A stretch of 64,000 bases of DNA from Lutimaribacter degradans. GTDB taxonomy: Bacteria > Pseudomonadota > Alphaproteobacteria > Rhodobacterales > Rhodobacteraceae. This document shows, in pieces, positions 1 to 7,757 of the stretch (positions are counted from its first letter, which is position 1; each line of letters begins with the position of its first letter). The notes below the pieces were generated by a model that had not been told where the DNA came from, did no database searches, and saw only the letters and a list, made by a program, of their open reading frames with translations. The translations under genes were made by a program, and so were the position numbers. The stretch covers positions 1 through 64,000 of the forward strand of contig NZ_JAMQGO010000004.1 of the NCBI RefSeq assembly GCF_023703375.1, read 5' to 3'.

Positions 1-33
1 CTGGGCGTCGGTCAACCAGAAGAGATCAGACAT
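1..33 (-). mobile_element. IS5-family-like transposase, 5' tip only (cut by window edge)
   Basis: The first 33 bases read on the minus strand from an ATG as MSDLFWLTDAQ, which resembles the N-terminus of IS5-family DDE transposases common in Rhodobacterales. The rest lies outside the window, so completeness and activity cannot be judged. The element's end should fall in the gene-free stretch just after the start codon. Only eleven codons are visible, so the call rests on resemblance to remembered family members. It could be another protein starting the same way. Confidence 0.5.
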
Positions 34-487
34 GTTCACCGCTCGTTTTTCGAACCGTGAATCACGCCGCCTCGCAGAAATCAATGGGTCCTGACCCTAA
101 GTACGTCACCCTCCGGTGCACATTGTGGAGTCCATGCAAGTACCGACCGAAAACGCACCAAAAAGTTCCTTTGAAATCAATGGGTTTTGGCCTTGAAGAG
201 CGGCCCCTACGCCGGAGCCAAAAACTTCCCAAGCTACTGATTTTCAAGGGAATCCACTCCAGCGGAGTCGGACTCCCCTGTGCACGAGCATGAACAGGTG
301 CACCATTCCGTATCACGGTCCGTTGCATGTGCCCCAAGCCACGCTCCCGGCGTGTGGCATCGGCACCGCGACTTTGGTTTGGACCCAACGCATTGAGCCT
401 CATGCGCCCGACCACCCTCACAATTTGATTTCAAGATACCGGCCGCGTCCTTTACAATAATCTGGCATCGGGACCGGGAGGAGGACG
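34..487. other. gene-free junction with a short direct repeat, probably IS end plus regulator upstream region
   Basis: No credible coding frame is seen; the short open frames here lack ribosome sites and family resemblance. The 13-mer GAAATCAATGGGT occurs twice, at 77-89 and 173-185, and the first copy runs into the palindrome GGGTCCTGACCC (86-97). These may be the terminal region of the insertion sequence that starts left of position 33, but no inverted partner can be seen inside the window. The right part should hold the promoter of the AraC-type gene at 488. Confidence 0.4.
77..185. repeat. two direct copies of a 13-mer (77-89 and 173-185)
   Basis: GAAATCAATGGGT is present at 77-89 and exactly again at 173-185, 96 bases apart, in the gene-free zone next to the transposase tip. 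Repeats of this sort can mark insertion-sequence ends or a remnant of a second copy. Only the repeat itself is certain; the link with the IS is inferred from position. Confidence 0.5.
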
Positions 488-1774
488 GTGGAACGCGTGC
501 TCAAGGTTGTGGACCAACTCTACGCTGCCGCAACCGGCGAGGGAGACTGGAACGACCTGCTGTCCAGGCTCGCGGATTTCTGCGGCGCGGAAAGCGCGGC
601 GCTTGTGCGCGCGGATCAGTCTGTCGGGCAGTCCTCGGTTCTGGCGCCGCGCGCCGATCCTGCGGTCATCGCCGCGTATATCGAGAAATGGTGGGCCGAA
701 GACCCGACGATCGCGGCCACCAGCACCGCGCCCATCGGCCGGATCACCAGCCTTGCCAGCACCGGCCAGGAGGTGTTTCGCAAAAGCCCCTTTCACAATG
801 AATTCTGGGCCGCTTCGGGCCTTGGCGCAGAGCGATTGGCGATGAACCTCGATCTGGGCAAGGATCATTTCGCCAGTTGCGTGTTGCATGCATCGGCCAA
901 GCGGGATGCGTTCGACGATTGGTCGCGGGACCGTCTTGCCGTTCTCGCGCCCCACCTTGTTCGTGCCGTGGCAATCCAGGGACGGCTGCAACGGCTTGCG
1001 TTGGAACGGTCTGCGCTCACCATTCCCAAGGACCGCTCGCACCGGGGCATCATCGTGGTCGATCCGTGGTCGCGGATATTGTTCGCAGATGAACAAGGCG
1101 ACGCGCTTCTTGCCCAGGGCGCGGGCCTTCGCGTTTGCAATCAAAGCCTTGCGCTTGACGACCTGGCGACACAGGAAACATTGCAGCGCGCGGTCAGGGC
1201 CTGCGCCGGATATAACAAGGACATGCCCGGGCCACGCCACATCCCTTGGATAAGCAGGAATGGCGCCCCGGCCTTGTCGATCGAGGTTCTGCCATGGTCA
1301 TGGACACTTACCAGCCTCGACGTCGCCGGAAGACGGCCCGCGGCCATTCTGCTGTTTCACGATCTGCGCGCCAAGGCCGCGCCAGAAGAAGACAACAAAA
1401 ATCAAGGGCCAGTTTCACGCCCGCGCAACCGGACAAGAGCGGAACTTTTTGCCGCGGTCACGCAAGACATCGAGAACCATTGCGATGATAGCGATCTCTC
1501 GTTGTCGTGGCTTGCCAGCCGCCACGGTATTTCCCCTCGCCGCTTGCGAGACCTGTTTTATGCGGAGAACACGAATTTTACCGACTACCTTCTGAATCTC
1601 CGCCTTGAGCGCGCGAGGGATATGCTGTTGGACGCCGGGCTTGCAAATATCAACGTCGCCAGCATCGCCTTCGATTGTGGGTTCGGGGATATTTCGTGGT
1701 TTCACCATACGTTTCGCCGCCGTTTCAAGATGACGCCGACCGAGATGCGCAATAGGCGTACAAAGCCTGAGTAA
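488..1774 (+). CDS. AraC-family transcriptional regulator with LuxR-type N-terminal sensor region
   Basis: A 428-residue DNA-binding regulator, presumably cytoplasmic. Residues about 325-425 form an AraC/XylS double helix-turn-helix (SWLASRHGISPRRLRDLF in the first unit; ASIAFDCGFGDISWFHHTF and FKMTPTEMR in the second). The first 180 or so residues resemble the GAF/PAS-like sensor half seen in many proteobacterial LuxR regulators, not the cupin or DJ-1 sensor usual for AraC proteins. The start is GTG, chosen because a GGGAGGAGG ribosome site precedes it closely. It is transcribed toward the cupin and soxC genes and may control them, but no operator was identified. Ligand unknown. Confidence 0.8.
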   Translation: MERVLKVVDQLYAAATGEGDWNDLLSRLADFCGAESAALVRADQSVGQSSVLAPRADPAVIAAYIEKWWAEDPTIAATSTAPIGRITSLASTGQEVFRKSPFHNEFWAASGLGAERLAMNLDLGKDHFASCVLHASAKRDAFDDWSRDRLAVLAPHLVRAVAIQGRLQRLALERSALTIPKDRSHRGIIVVDPWSRILFADEQGDALLAQGAGLRVCNQSLALDDLATQETLQRAVRACAGYNKDMPGPRHIPWISRNGAPALSIEVLPWSWTLTSLDVAGRRPAAILLFHDLRAKAAPEEDNKNQGPVSRPRNRTRAELFAAVTQDIENHCDDSDLSLSWLASRHGISPRRLRDLFYAENTNFTDYLLNLRLERARDMLLDAGLANINVASIAFDCGFGDISWFHHTFRRRFKMTPTEMRNRRTKPE

Positions 1775-1984
1775 CGCCGCGAACCCGCCATTCCCGCGCG
1801 TCCCGTCACTTGCGGTCTCGCAGCGCCTTGCGTGGCTTGCCTGGCTTCTGGCGCTGATAGAACAAAGCGATGCGGGCGCCTGTCGCCCCCGAAACCCGGC
1901 TTTTTCGCCAACCGCATTCCCCAAGACTTATACGCATGATCTGGCTTGAATGGCCGGACAGCCGGCGAAGCGAGGGAAAGGTTG

Positions 1985-2434
1985 ATGCCGCATAGAGTGT
2001 TGGGAAACGGTGCGTTCGAATGGATCGGGTCCTGGTACAAGACCATCCTTTCAAGCGACGACACCGAAGGGTCGATTGCCATCATCGACAGCATCTCCCC
2101 GCCGGGAGGCGGGCCGCCACGCCACATCCACCACAAACAGGATGAGATCTTTGTCATTCTCACCGGCAAGATCGAGTTCTGGTTCGAGGGCACGCGCTTC
2201 ACGCGCGGCCCAGGCGAGTCGGCTTTCATTCCGAAGGGCTGTGAACACACCTTTCGCGTCAGCGGCAGCGACTGGTCGCGCCACCTGGTCACGGTAACAC
2301 CGGGCGGGCTCGATGCCTTCTTCGAAGACATGGGCCGACGAAAACTGACGATACCGCAAGACATGGAGCGGGTCGTCGAAACCGCCCGCCGTCACGCGCT
2401 CGAATTCACCGGCCCTCCGCTGGAGGATGAATGA
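1985..2434 (+). CDS. cupin-domain protein
   Basis: A small 149-residue cupin. The metal-binding pattern is visible: H47, H49 and E54 in the first cupin motif (HIHHKQDEIFVILTG) and H88 in the second (GCEHTF). The fold often acts as a dioxygenase, isomerase or sensor, and the sequence alone does not give a substrate. The ATG at 1985 is preferred over one 39 bases upstream because GAGGGAAAG lies just ahead of it. It sits between the AraC-type regulator and a small oxidase-like membrane protein, on the same strand, which suggests co-expression. No signal peptide is seen. Confidence 0.75.
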   Translation: MPHRVLGNGAFEWIGSWYKTILSSDDTEGSIAIIDSISPPGGGPPRHIHHKQDEIFVILTGKIEFWFEGTRFTRGPGESAFIPKGCEHTFRVSGSDWSRHLVTVTPGGLDAFFEDMGRRKLTIPQDMERVVETARRHALEFTGPPLEDE

Positions 2435-2478
2435 ACCGCGGCACTTCGCCGTCACAACCGATAAAGGGAGGATTTCCG

Positions 2479-2883
2479 ATGCCCGCACTTTCTTACCTGT
2501 ATTTCAAGACAGCGATCGTCTTTCTTGCCATCGGCATCGCGGCAGGGATTCACATGTCGATTGTCGGCAATCACGACGTGGTTGGCGCACATGCGCATAC
2601 AAACCTTCTCGGCTGGGTGACCATGGCATTGTTCGGAACCTATTACGCGTTCGAACCTGAAAAAGCCCGGTCGCGTCTCGCGCGCATCCAGTACGGTGTC
2701 TATACGACAGGTGTCGCGGTCATGATGCCCTCGCTCTATTTCATGCTCAGGGGCGATCCTGCGCTTGAGCCGTTGGTCGCGATTTCATCGCTTGTCGTCT
2801 TTGCGGGCGTCCTGTTGTTCGCCGTCGTGGTTTTCCTTGGCAAGCGTCCGGCGACAAGAACCGCAAACCCCGCACCAGGTTGA
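2479..2883 (+). CDS. small membrane protein resembling part of heme-copper oxidase subunit I
   Basis: A 134-residue protein with four predicted membrane helices. The stretch HAHTNLLGWVTMALFGTYY and an upstream GIHMSIVG resemble the histidine-bearing helices of cbb3/NorB-type subunit I, but the protein is far too short to be an oxidase and lacks the binuclear-centre helices. Similar short proteins occur in other proteobacteria with unknown role. The ATG at 2479 is chosen for its AAAGGGAGGA ribosome site; an ATG 48 bases upstream lacks one and would overlap the cupin gene. The neighbouring redox genes hint at respiratory function, which is inference only. Confidence 0.6.
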   Translation: MPALSYLYFKTAIVFLAIGIAAGIHMSIVGNHDVVGAHAHTNLLGWVTMALFGTYYAFEPEKARSRLARIQYGVYTTGVAVMMPSLYFMLRGDPALEPLVAISSLVVFAGVLLFAVVVFLGKRPATRTANPAPG

Positions 2884-3484
2884 GCCGCGCGTGGCCCGCG
2901 CGCCGCGCGGGCTTTGGCCATGTCTCGACCATTCGAATCAAACCTGACGCGGACCAGCTTCACGTTTCGGCGTATCAGACCCCATATTCAGTCACTCTTT
3001 GGTGAGGCGTGCGGACAGCATCGGCGCATGGGAACCGGCTTTTTCCGCCCGTGGGCCCTAAGCGGGATCGGTCTCATACTACCGAAAAACGGAGCCGGTC
3101 CTCCGCGTCGAAGACACGGCACGGGGGGATTGCCAACACGGAACGACGACTGGTTGGACCGCCCGTGCCATTCCTGCTCAACGCCTTGGCCTGCGGGGTT
3201 CTGCGGCATCTGGTCGCGGCTGCCGCAGCCTTGCAAGTGCCCGGGCCAAACGTGCCCGCCGGGAGGAAATCGCCGCCTCACAACCCGGAAACGCCCCGTT
3301 TCTGACAGAGCGAAATTCGCCTTTCTCGGCTTTCGGCTGACTTCCTCGTCTTCAGGATGCGCAACCACCGCAAGATGTTACAGGCCCGGATGGTTCGTTT
3401 ACTTATTTCGGCTTTGTGGGACACTGTCGATGCGTCGAAGAATTTGATCTTCGGCGAACGCCTTATTTTTAAGGGAGGGATGAC
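2884..3484. other. 600-base gene-free stretch upstream of soxC
   Basis: No frame here has a convincing ribosome site or protein-family resemblance. A minus-strand frame of 126 codons (2988-3368) is rich in Arg, Pro and Gly and is treated as non-coding. The right end carries the inverted repeat at 3436-3453 and the AAGGGAGGGA ribosome site of soxC. The length is unusual for this compact window, so a remnant of a mobile or dispersed element, or a long leader, is possible. Confidence 0.4.
3436..3453. promoter_or_regulatory. inverted repeat upstream of soxC, candidate operator
   Basis: CGAAGA, six bases, then TCTTCG: a perfect six-base dyad centred about 40 bases before the soxC start codon. The position suits a repressor or activator site for the soxC/soxD pair. 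No regulator can be assigned; the AraC-type protein at 488 is the nearest candidate on the left. It is seen once only. Confidence 0.35.
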
Positions 3485-4867
3485 ATGTCACACAATGAAC
3501 GTTTCCCGGCTTCCAGGTATGGGCCGGTCGAGCGCAAGATGGCTGAAAGCCTGGTCGAGCTTGAAAGCCGCATCCTCGCGGGTGAAACCGAGGAGGATTG
3601 CGATTGCAAAGAGGGCATGTTCAACGGCCTGTCCCGGCGCGGCCTGTTGGCAGGTGGTCTTGCCATGGGCGGGGCCGCGCTTGCGGGCGGACGTGCGGCA
3701 GCCGAGGCTCCTCCCGGCGCGCAAGAATATTACGTGCAACCCGATCCCACGAAGGAACAGGGGCGGATCATTCTTGACGACGGCGGCTATGGGTCGCGTT
3801 CGCAGTTCGAGAACGAGGTGCGCTGGCGTTATCCAACCGCGAGCCTGGATTCGAGCTGGTCCATGACACCCTTGGCGTCCGGTCACGGGGTCATCACCCC
3901 GTCAGGGCTGCATTTCGAGCGCCATCACGGCGGCATTCCGGCGATCGACCCGGAAACGCACACGCTTGTCCTGCATGGCATGGTCGATCAGCCCATGCGG
4001 TTCACGATGGACGATCTCAAACGCTTGCCCGCGGTCAGCCGACTTCACTTCATCGAATGTTCGGGCAACGGTCTGACCGAATGGGTCGAACCAACGCTGA
4101 AGACGGTTCAAGGCACGCATGGCCTGACATCCACCTCGGAGTGGACGGGCGTGCGCCTGTCGACGGTGCTTGAAATGGCCGGCATCCAAGACAGCGCCGC
4201 CTGGATACTTGCCGAAGGCGCGGACGCGGCCGTGATGACGCGCTCGGTGCCCATCGACAAGGCCATGGATGACGCGATTCTTGCCTATGCCCAGAACGGC
4301 GAGGCATTGCGCCCCGAACAGGGATACCCGCTTCGTCTCCTGCTGCCGGGTTACGAGGGCAACACGCACATCAAGTGGCTGCGCCGGCTTGAAGTCAGCG
4401 ACAAGCCCTTCATGACGCGAGAAGAAACATCCAAGTATACCGACCTGATGCCCGATGGCACGGCGCGCCAGTTCAGCATGGAGATGGATACCAAGTCGGT
4501 CATCACTTTCCCCTCGGGGGCGATGAAGCTGCCCCGTGCGGGCTTTTACGAAATTACCGGCCTTGCGTGGTCGGGGCGCGGCGCCATCACGCGCGTCGAA
4601 GTGTCCGCCGATGGCGGGCAGACATGGCAAGAGGCACAGCTTGAAGGGCCGGTTTTGCCCAAATGCCACACGCGATTCAGGCTACCCTGGACATGGACGG
4701 GCGAAGAGGCCGTTCTGCAAAGCCGCGCTGTCGACGATACCGGCTCGATCCAGCCAACGCTTCAGGAACTGGTAGAGGTGCGTGGCACGAAGTCGGTTTA
4801 CCATCTGAACGCAATCCAGAGCTGGCATATTGCCGCCAACGGGGAGGTCACCAATGTCCACGCGTAA
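3485..4867 (+). CDS. soxC: SoxC-like sulfane/sulfite dehydrogenase, molybdenum subunit
   Basis: A 460-residue sulfite-oxidase-fold enzyme. In SoxCD, SoxC oxidises sulfane sulfur bound to SoxY; close relatives oxidise sulfite. The molybdopterin domain holds FIECSGNG with C192 as the expected Mo ligand, followed by WTGVRLSTVLEMAG and the LLLPGYEGNTHIKWLRRLEV block; the C-terminal Mo-co dimerisation domain follows. A twin-arginine signal (SRRGLLAGGLAMGG, residues 50-63) targets it to the periplasm but is preceded by about 48 extra residues. The start at 3485 has a strong ribosome site; an internal ATG at 3617 would give a normal-length Tat signal. It overlaps the cytochrome gene by 14 bases. No soxXYZAB is present nearby. 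Confidence 0.85.
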   Translation: MSHNERFPASRYGPVERKMAESLVELESRILAGETEEDCDCKEGMFNGLSRRGLLAGGLAMGGAALAGGRAAAEAPPGAQEYYVQPDPTKEQGRIILDDGGYGSRSQFENEVRWRYPTASLDSSWSMTPLASGHGVITPSGLHFERHHGGIPAIDPETHTLVLHGMVDQPMRFTMDDLKRLPAVSRLHFIECSGNGLTEWVEPTLKTVQGTHGLTSTSEWTGVRLSTVLEMAGIQDSAAWILAEGADAAVMTRSVPIDKAMDDAILAYAQNGEALRPEQGYPLRLLLPGYEGNTHIKWLRRLEVSDKPFMTREETSKYTDLMPDGTARQFSMEMDTKSVITFPSGAMKLPRAGFYEITGLAWSGRGAITRVEVSADGGQTWQEAQLEGPVLPKCHTRFRLPWTWTGEEAVLQSRAVDDTGSIQPTLQELVEVRGTKSVYHLNAIQSWHIAANGEVTNVHA

Positions 4868-5528
4868 ATTCATACTCGTGCCTGTGTTCATCGCCACCGC
4901 CTCGGTCGCATTGGCACAAAGCGACACGGCAAAGCGCACGGTGGCCGCGCTGCCAGAAACGCTCGAAGCAACCGGCGAGCGGGCCCCCCAGCCGGTTCCC
5001 ACCTCAAGCGCCGAAGATATTTCCGACCTTGCGCCGGAAAATCTAAGGTTTGGAATAGGCCGTCCTGCCACAGAAGAACAGATCGCGGCAATCGACATCG
5101 ATGTCATGCCAGATGGCCGAGGATATCCGGAAGGCAGTGGAACCTATGCCGAGGGTGAAGAGCTGTATCTTCAGGAATGTTCTTCTTGTCATGGCGAAAA
5201 CCTGGAAGGTGTCGCAGATCTTGGCGCGCCGCGGTTGATCGGTGGGCGTGGATCGCTTGCCAGCGATGCGCCGGTAAAAACGGTGGAAAGCTACTGGCCC
5301 TACGCCTCGACGCTTTTTGACTATGTTCACCGCGCGATGCCAATGCAGGCGCCCGGGTCATTGTCAAACGATCAGGTATACGCAATCAGTGCATATATCC
5401 TGGGACGTGCCGGAATAACATCGGACAATCCCGATACGACACTCGACAAGCAAAGCATGACCGAGGTCGAAATGCCGAACGCAGACGGGTTTGTGCCTGA
5501 TCCGCGTGATGGCAGCCCCGAAAAATAG
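4854..5528 (+). CDS. one-heme SoxD-like c-type cytochrome
   Basis: A 224-residue periplasmic cytochrome with a cleavable signal (residues 1-21, ending VALAQ). It has one heme motif, CSSCH (C109, C112, H113), and a likely axial Met in the RAMPMQAPGS region. The segment from about residue 65 to the end (FGIGRPATEEQIAAIDIDV, SYWPY, DYVHRAMP, VEMPNADGF) strongly resembles the heme domain of SoxD, but full SoxD proteins carry two heme domains and are much longer. Here a 40-residue linker replaces the other domain. A GGGGAGG site precedes the ATG and the gene overlaps soxC, so the pair is surely co-translated and the protein is the probable electron acceptor of SoxC. Confidence 0.8.
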   Translation: MSTRKFILVPVFIATASVALAQSDTAKRTVAALPETLEATGERAPQPVPTSSAEDISDLAPENLRFGIGRPATEEQIAAIDIDVMPDGRGYPEGSGTYAEGEELYLQECSSCHGENLEGVADLGAPRLIGGRGSLASDAPVKTVESYWPYASTLFDYVHRAMPMQAPGSLSNDQVYAISAYILGRAGITSDNPDTTLDKQSMTEVEMPNADGFVPDPRDGSPEK

Positions 5529-5538
5529 GAATAACAGC

Positions 5539-5578
5539 GGCGCAAAAGGCCGGTGCAACCCGCACCGCCCTTTGCGCC
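5539..5578 (+). terminator. hairpin after the soxC/cytochrome pair
   Basis: GGCGCAAA and CGGTGC on the left pair with GCACCG and TTTGCGCC on the right around a short AACCC loop, giving a long stem with one small interruption. It starts 11 bases after the cytochrome stop codon and lies between convergent genes. The T-run is weak, so it may work for either strand or in part through Rho. Confidence 0.6.
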
Positions 5579-5621
5579 CCTTTCCGTCCGCACGTATCGG
5601 CCATAGCTATACCTTCAGGGC

Positions 5622-6521
5622 CTATGCTCCGTCGGCTATCGTCTTGCGTGCCAGCGCTTCGAACGTGGCCATTGCCTCGGTCGGCGCAAATTTCGCGTCA
5701 CGGATCAGCACGACCCGGCTTGACGGCATGTTGCCCGCCACCGGGCGCGAAATGACCGTGCGGCCATCATAGGCCCGGTCATAGGGCAGTTCGGTCGCCA
5801 GCAGGCCGACGCCGTGCCCATTGGCGACGAGCGCGCGCAGCATCTCGATCGAGCCCGTTTCATACGCGATTTCCGGAACCACCCCGGCCATCTGAAACAG
5901 CGACAGGAAATAACCCCTGCTATGTGGCAGGCCGATCAGGATCAGCGGATCAAGGGCAAGCTCGCGCAGGTCGACCCTTTCACATCCTGCCAGCCGGTGA
6001 CCCGGTGGCAGCACCGCGCGCGGCGGCGCCTCCGCAAGCAGGGTGGTTTCGAACCCGACGGGCAGGCCAACATCGTAGACAAGGGCAAGATCCAGCGTTC
6101 CGGCCAGGACCGAACGGGTCAGCGTAGCGATATCGCCCTCGGTCACATCGACCTTGGCGCCGGGATGTGCCTTGTCGAAATGCCGCATCAACATCGGGGC
6201 ATAGCGTGGGCCCAGTGTCGAATACACGCCAAGGCGCAATTCCTGCACCGCTGCCTCCGCCCCCGCGAAAACCCGCCCGGCTTCGGTGCGCAGCGCCCGC
6301 AAACTTGCCAGCCGATCGCGGCCGAAAGGCGTGGGGCGCATCCCCTGCCCCGGCAGACGCCGAAACAGCGGCGCGCCGAAAAACGCCTCGATCTGCGTTA
6401 TCGCCACGGACACCGACGGTTGTGAAACATTGAGCGCCCGGGCCGCCGCCGCCGTAGAGCCGCTTTCCGCCACGGCCAGCAGGTAATCAATCTGGCGAAA
6501 GGAGAATGGAATAGGATTCAT
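5622..6521 (-). CDS. LysR-family transcriptional regulator
   Basis: A 299-residue LysR regulator. The N-terminal winged helix is clear (FRQIDYLLAVAESGSTAAAA, then NVSQPSVSVAITQIEAFFG and LFRRLPGQGMRPT, residues 7-65), followed by a periplasmic-binding-protein-like effector domain to about residue 295. It is divergent from the CoA-transferase/acyl-CoA dehydrogenase pair, with 84 bases between starts, the usual layout for a LysR protein that controls its neighbour. The ribosome site is weak. Effector unknown; an acyl-CoA or the free acid of that pathway is a reasonable guess. Confidence 0.88.
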   Translation of the reverse strand: MNPIPFSFRQIDYLLAVAESGSTAAAARALNVSQPSVSVAITQIEAFFGAPLFRRLPGQGMRPTPFGRDRLASLRALRTEAGRVFAGAEAAVQELRLGVYSTLGPRYAPMLMRHFDKAHPGAKVDVTEGDIATLTRSVLAGTLDLALVYDVGLPVGFETTLLAEAPPRAVLPPGHRLAGCERVDLRELALDPLILIGLPHSRGYFLSLFQMAGVVPEIAYETGSIEMLRALVANGHGVGLLATELPYDRAYDGRTVISRPVAGNMPSSRVVLIRDAKFAPTEAMATFEALARKTIADGA

Positions 6522-6526
6522 TCATC

Positions 6527-6543
6527 TAGTCTATATCAAACTA
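6527..6543. promoter_or_regulatory. dyad TAGT-N9-ACTA between divergent genes, candidate LysR site
   Basis: TAGT, nine bases, ACTA is a small dyad in the AT-rich interval between the LysR gene and the CoA-transferase gene. LysR regulators bind dyads of about this size that cover their own start region. The arms are only four bases, so the site could be chance. Confidence 0.3.
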
Positions 6544-6605
6544 TTATTTCTTTCTATTCCGATCCTGTCGTTACGCTGGGCGCGAAATTACAAAAAGGCC
6601 GCCCC

Positions 6606-7754
6606 ATGACCCACACCGCAAAACCCCTTTCAACGCTGCGGGTACTTGATTTCACCCGCGTACTTGCCGGGCCCTACGCCACGGCGCTTTTGGCAGATCT
6701 CGGGGCTGACGTGATCAAGGTGGAAAGCCCGGGCGGCGATGAGTACCGCCATGTCGGCCCGTTTCTAAAGGGGGAAAGCGCGCTGTTTCAAACCGTGAAT
6801 CGCGGCAAGCGGTCGATCGTGCTGGACCTGAAAGACCCCGCCGATCTTGAGGTTGCCCAGGCGCTGGCCGACCGCGCCGATGTCGTTATCGAGAACTTCC
6901 GCCCCGGCGTGATGGACCGGCTCGGCCTTGGCGCCGGGGCGTTGTGCGAACGCAATCCACGGCTTGTCTATGCCTCTGTGTCCGGTTTCGGGCAAACCGG
7001 GCCCGAGGCATCCCGCCCCGCCTATGACATCATCGTGCAAGCCATGAGCGGCCTGATGGATCTGACTGGCCGCCCCGATGACGCGCCGACCATGGTTGGC
7101 GAAGCGGTGGCAGACGTGGCAGGCGGGCTGTTCGCAAGTTGGGGCATCTTGGCTGCCCTTGTCGAGCGGGGCCAGACGGGCCGCGGGCGGGTGGTCGACA
7201 TATCACTGGCGGATTCACTGATGTCGATGATGCCCACAGCGGCGGCACGCGTTCTTCTTGCGGGCGACAGCCCGGTGCGCACGGGCAACAAGCACGCGCT
7301 TTCGGCGCCATTCGGGGTCTACGCTGCAGGCAAAGGCCATTTTGCCGTGGCCGTCTTGAACGACAAGCTGTTTTCCGGCTTCTGCGCGGCGATCGACCGG
7401 CCTGAACTGGCCTCTGACCCACGCCTTGGCTGCGACAGCGACCGGCGCGAGAACGAGCCGCTCCTGGCCGCGGCGATCGAGAGCTGGGCCGCGCAGCATA
7501 CCGCCGAAAGCGCGGCGGCAGCCCTGGCCGAAGCCGGTATTCCCGCCGCCCCGCTGGCCACGGCGCACGATGCCTGGGCATCGGACAGGACCAGCGACCG
7601 GGAACTGGTGTCACCCGTCAGTCACCAGGCGCTCGGCATCATTACCTTGCCCGAGCAGCCCGTTCACTTCGAAGGCAGCCCGCGCGGTGGCCGCCGCGCC
7701 GCACCCGCGCTCGACGAACACGGGGCGCAGATCCGCGCCGAACTGAAGGGATAA
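6606..7754 (+). CDS. family III CoA-transferase (CaiB/BaiF type)
   Basis: A 382-residue cytoplasmic enzyme that moves CoA between two carboxylic acids. The N-terminal signature DFTRVLAGPYATALLADLG with GADVIKVE is typical, as are NRGKRSIVLDLKDP, the PAYDIIVQAMSGLMDLTG segment carrying the expected catalytic aspartate, and the GIPAAPLATAHDAW C-terminal part. Length matches the family. The acyl-CoA dehydrogenase starts three bases after its stop, so the two form one operon: activation of an acid as its CoA ester, then alpha,beta-oxidation. The substrate is not given by sequence; succinyl-CoA or acetyl-CoA is the likely donor. Confidence 0.88.
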   Translation: MTHTAKPLSTLRVLDFTRVLAGPYATALLADLGADVIKVESPGGDEYRHVGPFLKGESALFQTVNRGKRSIVLDLKDPADLEVAQALADRADVVIENFRPGVMDRLGLGAGALCERNPRLVYASVSGFGQTGPEASRPAYDIIVQAMSGLMDLTGRPDDAPTMVGEAVADVAGGLFASWGILAALVERGQTGRGRVVDISLADSLMSMMPTAAARVLLAGDSPVRTGNKHALSAPFGVYAAGKGHFAVAVLNDKLFSGFCAAIDRPELASDPRLGCDSDRRENEPLLAAAIESWAAQHTAESAAAALAEAGIPAAPLATAHDAWASDRTSDRELVSPVSHQALGIITLPEQPVHFEGSPRGGRRAAPALDEHGAQIRAELKG

Positions 7755-7757
7755 GAA

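Noticed and set aside
2988..3368. 126-codon minus-strand frame in the gene-free block before soxC
   Set aside because: No ribosome site, odd composition and no recognised family; kept as non-coding.
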